Source: WLMZ01 sp043753895 (GTDB taxonomy: Bacteria > Actinomycetota > Acidimicrobiia > Acidimicrobiales > Ilumatobacteraceae). Taken from it: a DNA stretch of 64,000 nt. Positions 25,256-34,032 of this stretch are shown piece after piece. The stretch lies in the NCBI GenBank assembly GCA_043753895.1, contig JAYUWK010000083.1, forward strand, positions 1-64,000. The letters are read 5' to 3'. Each line of letters begins with the position of its first letter. Position 1 is the stretch's first letter. Under the pieces are notes generated by a model. It did no database searches, had not been told where the DNA came from, and was given only the letters and a program-made list of their open reading frames with translations. Made by a program: the position numbers and the translations under genes.

Positions 25256-26740
25256 TCAGGTTCGGAGTTGGGCTGCCGGTGCCCAGCACGCGTGCGTGCC
25301 GCTGGCGATGCGTTCCGGTAGGCGCAACCGCGCCAGCGGGCCTGCTGCGAGGTCTTGCGCAGCGAAGATCTGGCACTCTGACGAATCGGTGTTCATGTCG
25401 GTGGTGAACGTGATCACGTACCCGTCGTCCTCTGCGCTCGAACCGAGTCGCGGGGCCATTGGCGATTCGCTCGCGAACACGCCATCGGGGAATCGATATT
25501 CATCGATGACGCCGGATTGCGTGTCGAACTTGGTGAGACCGTTGAACAGGAACCAGCCCGGCTTCGCGGTGACTGCGTAGGTGTATCGGTACGCCTGGCC
25601 GCCGTAGGCGCCGTTGATAGTGCCGAACTCGAGTACTCGATCGTCGAGTTGCTCCTCGGTGGTCTGCCCTGTGCGCATGTTGAAACGCCAGCGATATGGG
25701 TGCGACTGCATACGATCGAGGTCGAGGAAACGGAACATCTGCTCGAACTCGGTGTCGTCTAGCCGCGAAGCCGGACTGGGATGGGTCTGATAGAAGCCGT
25801 CGAGCACCACGTCGTCGCCATCCTCGAATGCGTTGATCCAGTGCAGCACGTAGGTGGGATTCGCCTCGAACCACCGGATCTCACCCGACCCACCGCGCCG
25901 CGGAATGATGCCGAATCGGGTGGGGAGTTCGGGGAAGTAACGCACGGCGTAGATGTCGCGCTCGAGAAGGCGCGGATCCCAGAACATCGGACAGTCATTG
26001 AGGATCGCGTAGCGTTCGGTGAATGCCATGTCGTGCGGCAGCCGAGCGCCAGGCAGCGGAATATCGGTGTAGTGCACGAGTGTCTCGTTCGCATCGACGA
26101 CGCCGTAGTGCATGTAGGGCGAGGTCGTGGAGTAGTTGAAGAACAGCATCTCTCCGGTGTGTTCATCGACTTTGGTGTGCGCCGACACGCCCTCTACGGG
26201 GAAGCTACCGGCCCACGTCTCGCGGCCGAGATCGGCGAGTGTGATGGGGTCGTGGCGATAGAGATCACCACACTGATAGAAGCTCGTCTTGGCCACGCCG
26301 GCATGCACCACGACGTCGGTGCTCGAGGCATCTTTCAATCGCGCCCGGGCACCCCAACCATCGTTGCGCAGCGAGCGTTGCGGGCTCTCGGCCAACCCGG
26401 CCCAGAGCGCATGGCCCGCCTCATTCTCGGCGTCGAGCCCGAGCGTGCGCACGAATCGGTTGCTGTAGCGGGCGCGTCCGTCGGCGAAGCTGATCGAGTG
26501 CAACATGCCGTCGCCGTCGAACGGGTGATAGCGCCCAATCGAGGCATGCACGGGATTTTCGGTGTTGCGAAGGTAGACACCGGCCAGGTCGGCGGGAATG
26601 GAGCCCTGGATCAACGCGTCGCCGGTGTCGTAGACAGCGTCATACTCGGTGAAGTTGGGCTGCCACGCACCGGTGCGATACGGATGGGTGTCGTCGACGT
26701 CGAGCGTGGTCGACATGCGGTTGACGATCCGTGTGGTCAC
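25256..26740 (-). CDS. Carotenoid oxygenase (carotenoid cleavage dioxygenase family)
   Basis: A 494-residue protein from GTG 26740; ATG 26716 would give 486. It has the seven-bladed propeller family features PVHASIGRYHPFDGDGMLH near the N-terminus and four Fe-binding histidines in VSAHTKVDE, LPHDMAFT, VLHWINAF and SGTHACWAP. The enzyme uses Fe(II) and O2 to split a double bond in carotenoids or stilbene-like compounds. No signal peptide is visible. It is divergent from the amidohydrolase gene and convergent with the cytochrome operon, 15 bp from its stop. The substrate is unknown. Confidence 0.9.
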   Translation of the reverse strand: MTTRIVNRMSTTLDVDDTHPYRTGAWQPNFTEYDAVYDTGDALIQGSIPADLAGVYLRNTENPVHASIGRYHPFDGDGMLHSISFADGRARYSNRFVRTLGLDAENEAGHALWAGLAESPQRSLRNDGWGARARLKDASSTDVVVHAGVAKTSFYQCGDLYRHDPITLADLGRETWAGSFPVEGVSAHTKVDEHTGEMLFFNYSTTSPYMHYGVVDANETLVHYTDIPLPGARLPHDMAFTERYAILNDCPMFWDPRLLERDIYAVRYFPELPTRFGIIPRRGGSGEIRWFEANPTYVLHWINAFEDGDDVVLDGFYQTHPSPASRLDDTEFEQMFRFLDLDRMQSHPYRWRFNMRTGQTTEEQLDDRVLEFGTINGAYGGQAYRYTYAVTAKPGWFLFNGLTKFDTQSGVIDEYRFPDGVFASESPMAPRLGSSAEDDGYVITFTTDMNTDSSECQIFAAQDLAAGPLARLRLPERIASGTHACWAPAAQLRT

Positions 26741-26817
26741 AGTGCGATGCCAGTCATGATGTGGCCACGCTAGCTGCGATGGCGCGGGTGCCCGAACGCA
26801 GGTGCAACACTGACGAG

Positions 26818-28086
26818 ATGAGCTACAACTCCACTGGACTCGTGGTGCACGATGCTGATGCGCACGTGATGGAAACGCCAGGCTGGCTACGCGATCATGC
26901 CGATGCCTCCATTCGTGAACGCATCGATGCGTTGGCGTATCAGGGCGGTAACGAGCTGCGTCAGACCGGTGATCCGCTCGAGCAACAGCGCGACCTCGTC
27001 GCGGCGTTCGACCGACTCGCCGCTCGTCATCAGTCGAACGAGTATCGGGCCGTCGAGGCCGCCGAGATCATGAACCGCAAGAACTTCGCGGCGACCGGGT
27101 CATTCATCGCGGCCGACCGTCCGCGGGCGCTCGATCTGTTGGGCTTCGCGAGTCAGCTGATGTTCAACACCTTTCACAACTCGCGCCTGCACGATTGGGA
27201 GCACTCCGGCGACATCGAGTTCGCGATCGGCGCCGCACAGGCACACAACCGCGCGATGCTCGAGTTCTGCTCGGTCGACGCACGGCTGTTGCCGACGATG
27301 TATGTACCGCTGGCCGATCTCGATCGTGCGGAATCGCTCGCTCGGGAAGCGATTGCGATGGGTGCCGCCGCGCTGTTGGTGGCCTCGGGCTGTCCGCCGC
27401 GTCACTCGCCGAGTCACATTGCGCTCGATGGTGTGTGGCGGGCGGCAAGCGAGGCACGCATCCCAATCGTTTTCCATGTGGGAGGCACCGGGGCGTTGAT
27501 CAATACGAGTTACTTCGTCAACGGGCTCCCTGTGCCCGCCGACTTCCATGGCGGTGCAGAGAACTTTCGTTCCGTCGACTACATGGGAATCCCTGTGCCG
27601 CCCGCGCAGACGCTGGCCACAATGATCTTCGATGGTGTCTTCGAGCGTTTTCCCGATCTCCGCGTCGGTGTCATCGAGCAGGGGGCCATCTGGGTGCCTT
27701 CGTGGATGCGCCAGATGGAGGCGGCATTCGACGCGTTCGTGCGGCACGAGGATCGCCTCCAACAGCTGTCGATGCGCCCCAGTGAGTACGTACGCCGCCA
27801 GATACGGTTCACTCCCTATCCCACCGAGGACGTCGGCTGGATCATCGCGCAGGCCGGGCCCGAGGTGTGCTTGTTCTCAAGCGACTACCCACACGTCGAG
27901 GGTGGCCGCCGCCCGATCGAGCGATTCGAGTCGTCGCTGACTACAACGACAAGCCCAGCAACAACGACAAGCCCAGCAACAACGACAAGCGCGGTGAGTG
28001 ACGCCGCCCGGCACGCTTTCTATCACGATAACTTCGTGGATCTGATGGGTTCGGCGTTGACGCATCTGGTGACGGCGCGGCGGTAG
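26818..28086 (+). CDS. Amidohydrolase-2 family metal-dependent hydrolase
   Basis: A 422-residue protein from ATG 26818. The N-terminal metal site VVHDADAHVME, the middle IPIVFHVGGTG and the C-terminal LFSSDYPHVEGG (with the catalytic Asp) follow the amidohydrolase-2 pattern seen in ACMS decarboxylase and related enzymes. An insertion of 18-bp direct repeats near the C-terminus adds about 2.7 copies of TTTSPA just after RRPIERFESS, between the last metal motif and the terminal helix. It should be cytosolic. Substrate unknown; decarboxylation or hydrolysis of an aromatic or lactone is typical. Confidence 0.85.
   Translation: MSYNSTGLVVHDADAHVMETPGWLRDHADASIRERIDALAYQGGNELRQTGDPLEQQRDLVAAFDRLAARHQSNEYRAVEAAEIMNRKNFAATGSFIAADRPRALDLLGFASQLMFNTFHNSRLHDWEHSGDIEFAIGAAQAHNRAMLEFCSVDARLLPTMYVPLADLDRAESLAREAIAMGAAALLVASGCPPRHSPSHIALDGVWRAASEARIPIVFHVGGTGALINTSYFVNGLPVPADFHGGAENFRSVDYMGIPVPPAQTLATMIFDGVFERFPDLRVGVIEQGAIWVPSWMRQMEAAFDAFVRHEDRLQQLSMRPSEYVRRQIRFTPYPTEDVGWIIAQAGPEVCLFSSDYPHVEGGRRPIERFESSLTTTTSPATTTSPATTTSAVSDAARHAFYHDNFVDLMGSALTHLVTARR
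27943..27990 (+). repeat. 18-bp in-frame tandem repeat in the amidohydrolase gene
   Basis: Two perfect 18-bp units (27943-27960, 27961-27978) and a 12-bp partial third encode TTTSPA repeats. The unit is a multiple of three, so copy-number changes keep the frame. Confidence 0.85.
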
Positions 28087-28171
28087 AAGCCCGGCTCCGC
28101 ACCCATTCGGCCGCTCGATGGCTCTTTCATTGGCGGTTCAGGTTTTGGGTGAACTTGCCGATACCTAAACG

Positions 28172-30259
28172 ATGCTCACTGTTCATACGAACCCGCTCGC
28201 ACCGGGCCAGATCGAGCCGACCGTGCTGTTGGACGGGCTCCCCGACGTGGTTCTCGTGGTGGATACCGAGGGCAGTCTGCGCTGGGTCAACGCCGCCGCC
28301 GAGCGACAGTTGCGATGGAGGCGTGCCGAATGGCTGGGTCGATCGGTCCTCGACATCGTGCATCCCGACGATCTCGCGGGCGCGCTGGCATCGATCGGAA
28401 CCATTCAGGGTAAGGACTTCGGGACCCCTATCGAGGTTCGTGTCGCCGACGCCGAGGGCGGTTGGCACTGGATGGAAGTGGTCGGTTCGAACCAACTCGC
28501 GAACGACCAGATCGCCGGCATCGTCTTGGTGGTGCGAGACATCACCCAACGACGGATGTGGGAGGTCGCCGGAGCTGATGTCGCGCGCTTTCAACAGGTG
28601 ATCCAGCATGCGCCGTCGATCACGATGCTGCTCGATGGCGAGGGCGTGGTCACGAGCGTGAACGGAGCCTTTACACGGCTGCTCGGATTCGACCCATCGG
28701 TGGTCGTCGGTCAGCCCCTCGAGGCATTCGTGTCCGATGCGTCGTCGCCGGTGCTGCGCGACGCGCTGCGGTCGTTGGGCGATGGTGGCCGGAGCCTGAC
28801 CATCGAACTGGCGATGAAGCGCCTCGACCATGATCAGCCGCGACCGGTGCGATTCGAGTTGGCGAACCTGCTGAGCGATCCCATCGTGGCGGGCGTTGTG
28901 GTCTCGGGATATGACGTCACCGAGTTGCAGCGGGTGCGCGAGGAACTGGAGTACATGGCGTCGCATGACGCGCTGACGGGTCTCGCCAATCGGTCACTGC
29001 TACTCACTCGCCTCGATTACTACCTGACCGTGAATCGATCCGTTGCCGTGGTGTTCATCGACCTCGACCGCTTCAAACCGGTGAACGATCTGTTCGGTCA
29101 TGAGGCCGGCGACGCGTTGTTGCGTGAGGTCGCCGGGCGTTTGGAAGCAGTGGTCCGTCCGGGTGATCTGGTGGCCCGCGTCGGCGGTGACGAGTTCGTT
29201 GCGCTCTCTCCGGGAATCGGTGGTTGGGTTGCGGCATCTGCCCTCGCCGACCGCATCGAGTCGGCGCTGTCACGGACCTATGACTTGGATGTCGGCCCGG
29301 TGAAGATCGGAGCGAGCGTGGGCGTGGCGATTTCGGATCCATTCTCCACCGTTGTCAGCCTGCTCGCGGACGCCGACGTGCGCATGTACAACGCGAAGTC
29401 CGACCGACGCGGCATGACGACGCGAACCATGGTCGAACGACGGCGCAGCGCGACCGAACGTCGCCGCCTGGCCGACGAGCTGGCGTTCGGCCTCGGTCGC
29501 GGCGAGGTCGTCGCGCACCTGCAACCGATCCTCGATCTTGCCACCGGGCACCTGGTTGGGGTCGAAGCGCTGGCACGTTGGAACCATCCACAACTCGGGC
29601 TGCTGGCACCGGGTTCGTTCATGGATCTGGTCGAGGATGCCGGCCTTGATGTCGTGCTGGGCGCCGCGGTGCTCGAGTCGGCATGCGGAGCGATTGCGCA
29701 ATTGAGGTCCACAGGCATCAGCGTGCAACTTGCGCTGAATCTGTCGATCGGTCAGTTGGCCGATCCGAAACTCTGTGATGACATGCAGGCGGTCCTCACT
29801 CGTTTCGGCCTGCAGATGAGCGATCTCGTGATCGAGATCACCGAACGCGCAACGCTGGCTCGCCATGGCTCGGTCGGTATGTCGTCGCCTGACGACACCC
29901 TTCGCGAATTGCATACGGCGGGGGCGCTGCTCAGCCTCGACGACTTCGGCACCGGTTACTCATCGCTCACTCACGTGCGACGCTTCCCGCTCGCATCGCT
30001 GAAGGTGGACCAGCTGTTCGTCGCAGGCATGTGCGACCATCCGGAGGACCGAGCGGTTGTCGATGTGATCGTTGGCCTCGCGAGCGCCCTCGGTCTGCTC
30101 GTCGTTGCGGAGGGCGTGGAAACGCGAGAGCAATGGGAGATGCTGCGTCACATGGGATGCAACCACGCCCAGGGCTTTCTGATGGCTCCGCCGATGGCAG
30201 GACCCACCGCGGTGCGATGGATCGAGGATCACATCGCTGCCCGCCGTCTCGTCCCGTGA
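28172..30259 (+). CDS. PAS-PAS-GGDEF-EAL cyclic-di-GMP signalling protein
   Basis: A 695-residue soluble protein. Two PAS domains (about residues 15-125 and 140-255) precede a GGDEF domain (about 265-420) and an EAL domain (about 440-690). The cyclase motif is intact as VGGDEF, preceded by DLDRFKPVNDLFGHEAGD. The phosphodiesterase motif is intact as VEALARW, with DDFGTGYSSL and VVAEGVET. Both activities are possible; in such hybrids one often dominates. No membrane segment is visible, so it senses an intracellular signal through PAS. Flanking genes are unrelated. Confidence 0.93.
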   Translation: MLTVHTNPLAPGQIEPTVLLDGLPDVVLVVDTEGSLRWVNAAAERQLRWRRAEWLGRSVLDIVHPDDLAGALASIGTIQGKDFGTPIEVRVADAEGGWHWMEVVGSNQLANDQIAGIVLVVRDITQRRMWEVAGADVARFQQVIQHAPSITMLLDGEGVVTSVNGAFTRLLGFDPSVVVGQPLEAFVSDASSPVLRDALRSLGDGGRSLTIELAMKRLDHDQPRPVRFELANLLSDPIVAGVVVSGYDVTELQRVREELEYMASHDALTGLANRSLLLTRLDYYLTVNRSVAVVFIDLDRFKPVNDLFGHEAGDALLREVAGRLEAVVRPGDLVARVGGDEFVALSPGIGGWVAASALADRIESALSRTYDLDVGPVKIGASVGVAISDPFSTVVSLLADADVRMYNAKSDRRGMTTRTMVERRRSATERRRLADELAFGLGRGEVVAHLQPILDLATGHLVGVEALARWNHPQLGLLAPGSFMDLVEDAGLDVVLGAAVLESACGAIAQLRSTGISVQLALNLSIGQLADPKLCDDMQAVLTRFGLQMSDLVIEITERATLARHGSVGMSSPDDTLRELHTAGALLSLDDFGTGYSSLTHVRRFPLASLKVDQLFVAGMCDHPEDRAVVDVIVGLASALGLLVVAEGVETREQWEMLRHMGCNHAQGFLMAPPMAGPTAVRWIEDHIAARRLVP

Positions 30260-30331
30260 GGTGGGCGACGGCCGTGAATCAGCGACTCGATGGCTCACGG
30301 TCAGTTCGTGCGAACGGCAGTTACTGGTCAG

Positions 30332-32071
30332 TCACTGGGAGTCGGCGGGGTTCGGGAGTCCGAGGTGCAGGTAATAGAACTTCATCGCACTGCCGACGGT
30401 GGGGAAGATCAGATTCTCGCCAATCCGATCGAGAAGTCCGTAGAGGCGCAACCGGTCTTTCACGTGGCCCTTCAGTTCGGCAACGGCGACGATGATGGAC
30501 CGCGCGTCGAGTTCGTCGAGAAGGCTGGTGAGCATCTCCGCCGCTGTCGTGTCAACGTCGGTGATGGGCTCGGCCGCTATGACGATCCAGTGAATCGGAT
30601 CTGGGCGCTCTGCGATCGCCTCTCGCAGGCTTATCGCGAAGTGGTCGGCGTTGGCAAAGAACAACGGCGCATCGAATCGGAACAGCACGAGGCCTGGTGC
30701 CTCTAAGGCGTCGGGATGGCGAAGCATGTCGTGGTAGCCCTTGCGGTCGTCGAGCCGGCCGAGCACGGTGCTGTGCGGGCGCCATTGGCGACGCAGGAAG
30801 TCGACGACCGCAAGAGCGACGGCGATGCCGATGCCGCGCAGCGGCCCGAACCATGCCACGCCCACGGTTGCCGTCAACGAGAGCAGGAGCTCTGATGGGC
30901 GCACCTTCCAGAGCCATGCCAGTGAACCGATGTCAGACAACGTGACTGCGGCCGAGATCAAGATCGCGGCGAGTGTGGCTGCGGGGAGGTTGCGCATGAT
31001 GTCGTTGGCTGCAACAAGGATGATCACGATGGCGCTGGCCCCGACGACGCCGGTGATCTGGCTTCGCGCGCCGTTGGCCTCTGCGACAGCGGTGCGGCTC
31101 ACTGATCCGCTGAGGGGGAAACCCTGAAACAGCCCAGCGGCGATGTTGGCTGCTCCGAGGGCCACCATCTCGCGATTCGGATCCACGTGCTCGCCGCGCC
31201 TCAGCGACAGCGCGCGCGAGACGGGGGCGGTGTCGGCCAGGGTGACGAACGCCAGACCGACCGCTGCGATGGCGATGGTCGACAGATCGCGTGCTCCGAT
31301 ATCCGGAAACGACAGTGATGGAAATCCCCGCGGTGTCGCACCGATGACTGTGACGCCGCGCGAGGTGAGGTCGAACATGCTGACTGCTGCAATCGAAGCG
31401 ACGACGGCGACGGCCACCCCGGGAATGCGCGGCAGCCACCGACGAAACGCGAACACGACCATGAGTGAACTCACGCCGATGATCGCAGATTGGGTGTGCA
31501 CCGCGCCGTGGGCGACGTCTCGGACGAACCCCCAGATCTCCCTGGGTACACCGCCGGCTGACGTGGACATGCCGAAGAGCTTCGGGAGTTGCCCGGCGAT
31601 GATGATGATCGCGACCCCATTGAGGTACCCGATGCGCACCGGTTTCGACAACAGTTCGGCGACCGTACCCAACCGCGCCAATCCGGCCCCCAGGCAGATG
31701 ATGCCCATCACGATGGCAAGCATCGACGCCAGTGCGATGGCTCGCGACGGACCTGAGCCGACGGCGAGCATCGGAGCGAGAACGACCGCAATCATCGGAG
31801 CCAGCGACGAGTCGGGTCCGACAACGAGAATCCGGGACGGGCCGAACACCGCGTACGCGAACAATCCGGCAACGGTGGCGTAGAGGCCGTTCACCGGTGG
31901 CAGGCCGGCAAGTGCTGCGTAGGCCATGCCCTGGGGGACGAGCAGCGTGGTCAGGACAAGCCCTGCAACAACGTCGCGAAGAAGCCAAGATCGGCGGTAA
32001 CTGCGTAGCTGGCCGATACCCGGCAGCCACGTACCGATACCCCCTGTACGGCTACCGGTGTGTTCGGTCAT
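30332..32071 (-). CDS. SulP-family anion transporter with STAS domain
   Basis: A 579-residue protein with 10-12 membrane helices and a C-terminal STAS domain (about residues 440-560). Features are GLVLTTLLVPQGMAYAALAGLPPVNGLYA near the N-terminus (the family signature), GFPLSGSVSRTAVAE, and in STAS the FDAPLFFANADHF and AAEPITDVDTTAAEML strings. The family moves sulfate, bicarbonate or other anions. Its ATG overlaps the recD stop by four bases, so it is translationally coupled to the recCBD operon, an unexpected combination. Confidence 0.9.
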   Translation of the reverse strand: MTEHTGSRTGGIGTWLPGIGQLRSYRRSWLLRDVVAGLVLTTLLVPQGMAYAALAGLPPVNGLYATVAGLFAYAVFGPSRILVVGPDSSLAPMIAVVLAPMLAVGSGPSRAIALASMLAIVMGIICLGAGLARLGTVAELLSKPVRIGYLNGVAIIIIAGQLPKLFGMSTSAGGVPREIWGFVRDVAHGAVHTQSAIIGVSSLMVVFAFRRWLPRIPGVAVAVVASIAAVSMFDLTSRGVTVIGATPRGFPSLSFPDIGARDLSTIAIAAVGLAFVTLADTAPVSRALSLRRGEHVDPNREMVALGAANIAAGLFQGFPLSGSVSRTAVAEANGARSQITGVVGASAIVIILVAANDIMRNLPAATLAAILISAAVTLSDIGSLAWLWKVRPSELLLSLTATVGVAWFGPLRGIGIAVALAVVDFLRRQWRPHSTVLGRLDDRKGYHDMLRHPDALEAPGLVLFRFDAPLFFANADHFAISLREAIAERPDPIHWIVIAAEPITDVDTTAAEMLTSLLDELDARSIIVAVAELKGHVKDRLRLYGLLDRIGENLIFPTVGSAMKFYYLHLGLPNPADSQ

Positions 32072-34032
32072 GCCAGCGCTTCGGGGAGGCCCGTGATGCG
32101 CCGCGCAGGGGTCTGTACTGCGGCAATCACGGCTTCGGCAGTGCCTACCACGATGAGCCGGCGCGTCGTTCGGGTGATCGCGGTGTAGAGCAACTCACGC
32201 CCGATCAGAGGCGAGGTCGCTGGTGGGAGCACCACGACCACGGTGGGGTATTCAGAGCCCTGACTCTTGTGGATGGTCATCGCAAAGGCAGTTTCGACCC
32301 GTTCGAGTTGTGATGGCGCAAACTCGTGCACCTCACCCGCGATGCGGAACGCAGCGCGGACCCCATCGGGGTGCAATACCACGACTCCCGTGTCGCCGTT
32401 CGAGAGTCGGGTGCGCGCATCGTTGTGGGTAACGAGCAGGGCTCGCCCTGGATAGTCGCGCGGATGAGAGGTGGCCCCGAGGAGCCACGACTCGATGGCG
32501 TCGTTCCAGTTCTGCGCGCCGTGCGGGCCGCGACGATGGGCACACAAGACGCGTATCTGAGCGAGGTGGCCCAGGGCAGTGTCGGCATGGCCGGCGGTTG
32601 CTTCGGCCATTGACGCAAGCAATGGTGGCGAGACGATCGCGCGGATACCGGCCGCGTCGCCGTCGCGCATCGCATCGTCGGATTCGATGAACGTGATGAG
32701 GGGTTCGTTCGTGTCGGGGGAGACGCTGCCGGCACGCAGCAGGTGGAGCACGTCGTCGGCGCGGCCTTCGCGAATAGCGTCAGACAGTGGTCCGATGGGT
32801 GAACCCTCCTGCTGTCGTCGGGGTCGACGGAGCCGAACAACGTGCGACGACAGTGGAGACAACGCCGATTCGGCGGCGTCGTTGATGTCGGCGAGCACGG
32901 CGCCCACGTCGATGCTTTCGAGCTGATCGGGGTCGCCGACGAGTATGAGCCGTGCGTCGGCACGCACGGCCTCGAGCAGTCTGGCCATGAGCGGTAGTGC
33001 CACCATCGAGGTTTCGTCGACCACCACGATGTCGTAGGGGAGTGGGTTCTCGACGTTATGGCGGAACCGCGTACGCGACAAGCCAGCGCTCCCCAACAGT
33101 CGGTGCAGGGTGGTGGCTGGCAGGTCGGCGAGCTGCGCCGCGATCGTGGCCGGTAGCGCTGGCGTGGACCCGGCTGCTGGTGACCCCGCTGCCATAGACC
33201 CGGCTGCTGGTGACCCGGCTGCTGGTGACCCGGCTGCTGGTGAGGACGCGAGCGATGCTGCAGCCACGATGGCTTCGCGGAGGCGGGCCGCTGCTTTGCC
33301 GGTGGGTGCTGCCAAGGCAATGCGAATCGGTTCACCGGTCGCGACCGCATTGGCGAGCAGCACCGCGAGCAGGCGCGCCACGGTGTGGGTCTTGCCGGTA
33401 CCGGGACCACCGACCACCACGGCAAGCCGGGATGTGAGCGCCAAATGGGCGGCGGAATGTTGCAGATTGATCTCGTCGCGCTCGGTGGGAGGGAGCAGTT
33501 GATCGAGCAGAGCTGCCGCTGCAGGTGAGACGTCGGTGAGCACAGCAGAGTTGGCGCGCGACCGGAGCGAGGCTGCGACGATGCACTCGTCGACCCACTG
33601 ACGCTGGGTATAGAGGCGATGTCCGCAGAGCACCAGGGGCCGGTTGTCGAGCACAGGCTCGGGGTCGGCGGTGTGTGTGACACGCACGATGGAGCTCGCC
33701 GTGAGCGCGCCGAGCCATCTCTCAACAGGCGGCCAGGGCAGCGCGGCCGGGTTCGGTTCGAGCCCGATGTCAGCCGCTTCATCGAACTCGTCGCCACCGG
33801 CGAGCTCGGCGAGCTCGGCGCGCACCAGCGAATCGGCGTGTTGGAGATCGAGACAGACGTGACCGTGTAGTGGCGCCCACAGCGCCAACACGGCGCCGAG
33901 GTGCACCAGTTCGTTGGCCGTGGTGTCGGCGCGGGTGATGACGTCAGCGGCATGCAGTTCTGCGGGGCCGAAGACCCCGGCATCGACCCATGGCTGGAGC
34001 GAGGTCAGTGATGCCGGCACGGTGGGGATCAT
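32068..34032 (-). CDS. recD: Exodeoxyribonuclease V subunit alpha (RecD helicase)
   Basis: A 654-residue SF1B helicase from ATG 34032, overlapping the recB stop (ATGA). Walker A GGPGTGKTHTVA is near residue 212, motif II VVDETSMVAL near 345, motif III LVGDPDQLESIDVGAVL, and the C-terminal FAMTIHKSQGSEYPTVVVVLP and LLYTAITRTTRRLIVVG (motifs V-VI). The 5'-3' motor of RecBCD, used in double-strand break repair and degradation of foreign linear DNA. A low-complexity Pro-Ala-Ala-Gly-Ser insert of five 15-bp units lies between motif I and LPATTLHRLLG. Confidence 0.93.
   Translation of the reverse strand: MIPTVPASLTSLQPWVDAGVFGPAELHAADVITRADTTANELVHLGAVLALWAPLHGHVCLDLQHADSLVRAELAELAGGDEFDEAADIGLEPNPAALPWPPVERWLGALTASSIVRVTHTADPEPVLDNRPLVLCGHRLYTQRQWVDECIVAASLRSRANSAVLTDVSPAAAALLDQLLPPTERDEINLQHSAAHLALTSRLAVVVGGPGTGKTHTVARLLAVLLANAVATGEPIRIALAAPTGKAAARLREAIVAAASLASSPAAGSPAAGSPAAGSMAAGSPAAGSTPALPATIAAQLADLPATTLHRLLGSAGLSRTRFRHNVENPLPYDIVVVDETSMVALPLMARLLEAVRADARLILVGDPDQLESIDVGAVLADINDAAESALSPLSSHVVRLRRPRRQQEGSPIGPLSDAIREGRADDVLHLLRAGSVSPDTNEPLITFIESDDAMRDGDAAGIRAIVSPPLLASMAEATAGHADTALGHLAQIRVLCAHRRGPHGAQNWNDAIESWLLGATSHPRDYPGRALLVTHNDARTRLSNGDTGVVVLHPDGVRAAFRIAGEVHEFAPSQLERVETAFAMTIHKSQGSEYPTVVVVLPPATSPLIGRELLYTAITRTTRRLIVVGTAEAVIAAVQTPARRITGLPEALA
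33166..33240 (+). repeat. 15-bp x5 tandem repeat inside recD
   Basis: Five 15-bp units based on GACCCGGCTGCTGGT occur at 33166-33240; the second (33181-33195) is diverged. On the coding strand they encode SPAAG repeats, including one SMAAG variant. The array is in frame and inserts after the Walker A region. Confidence 0.85.
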
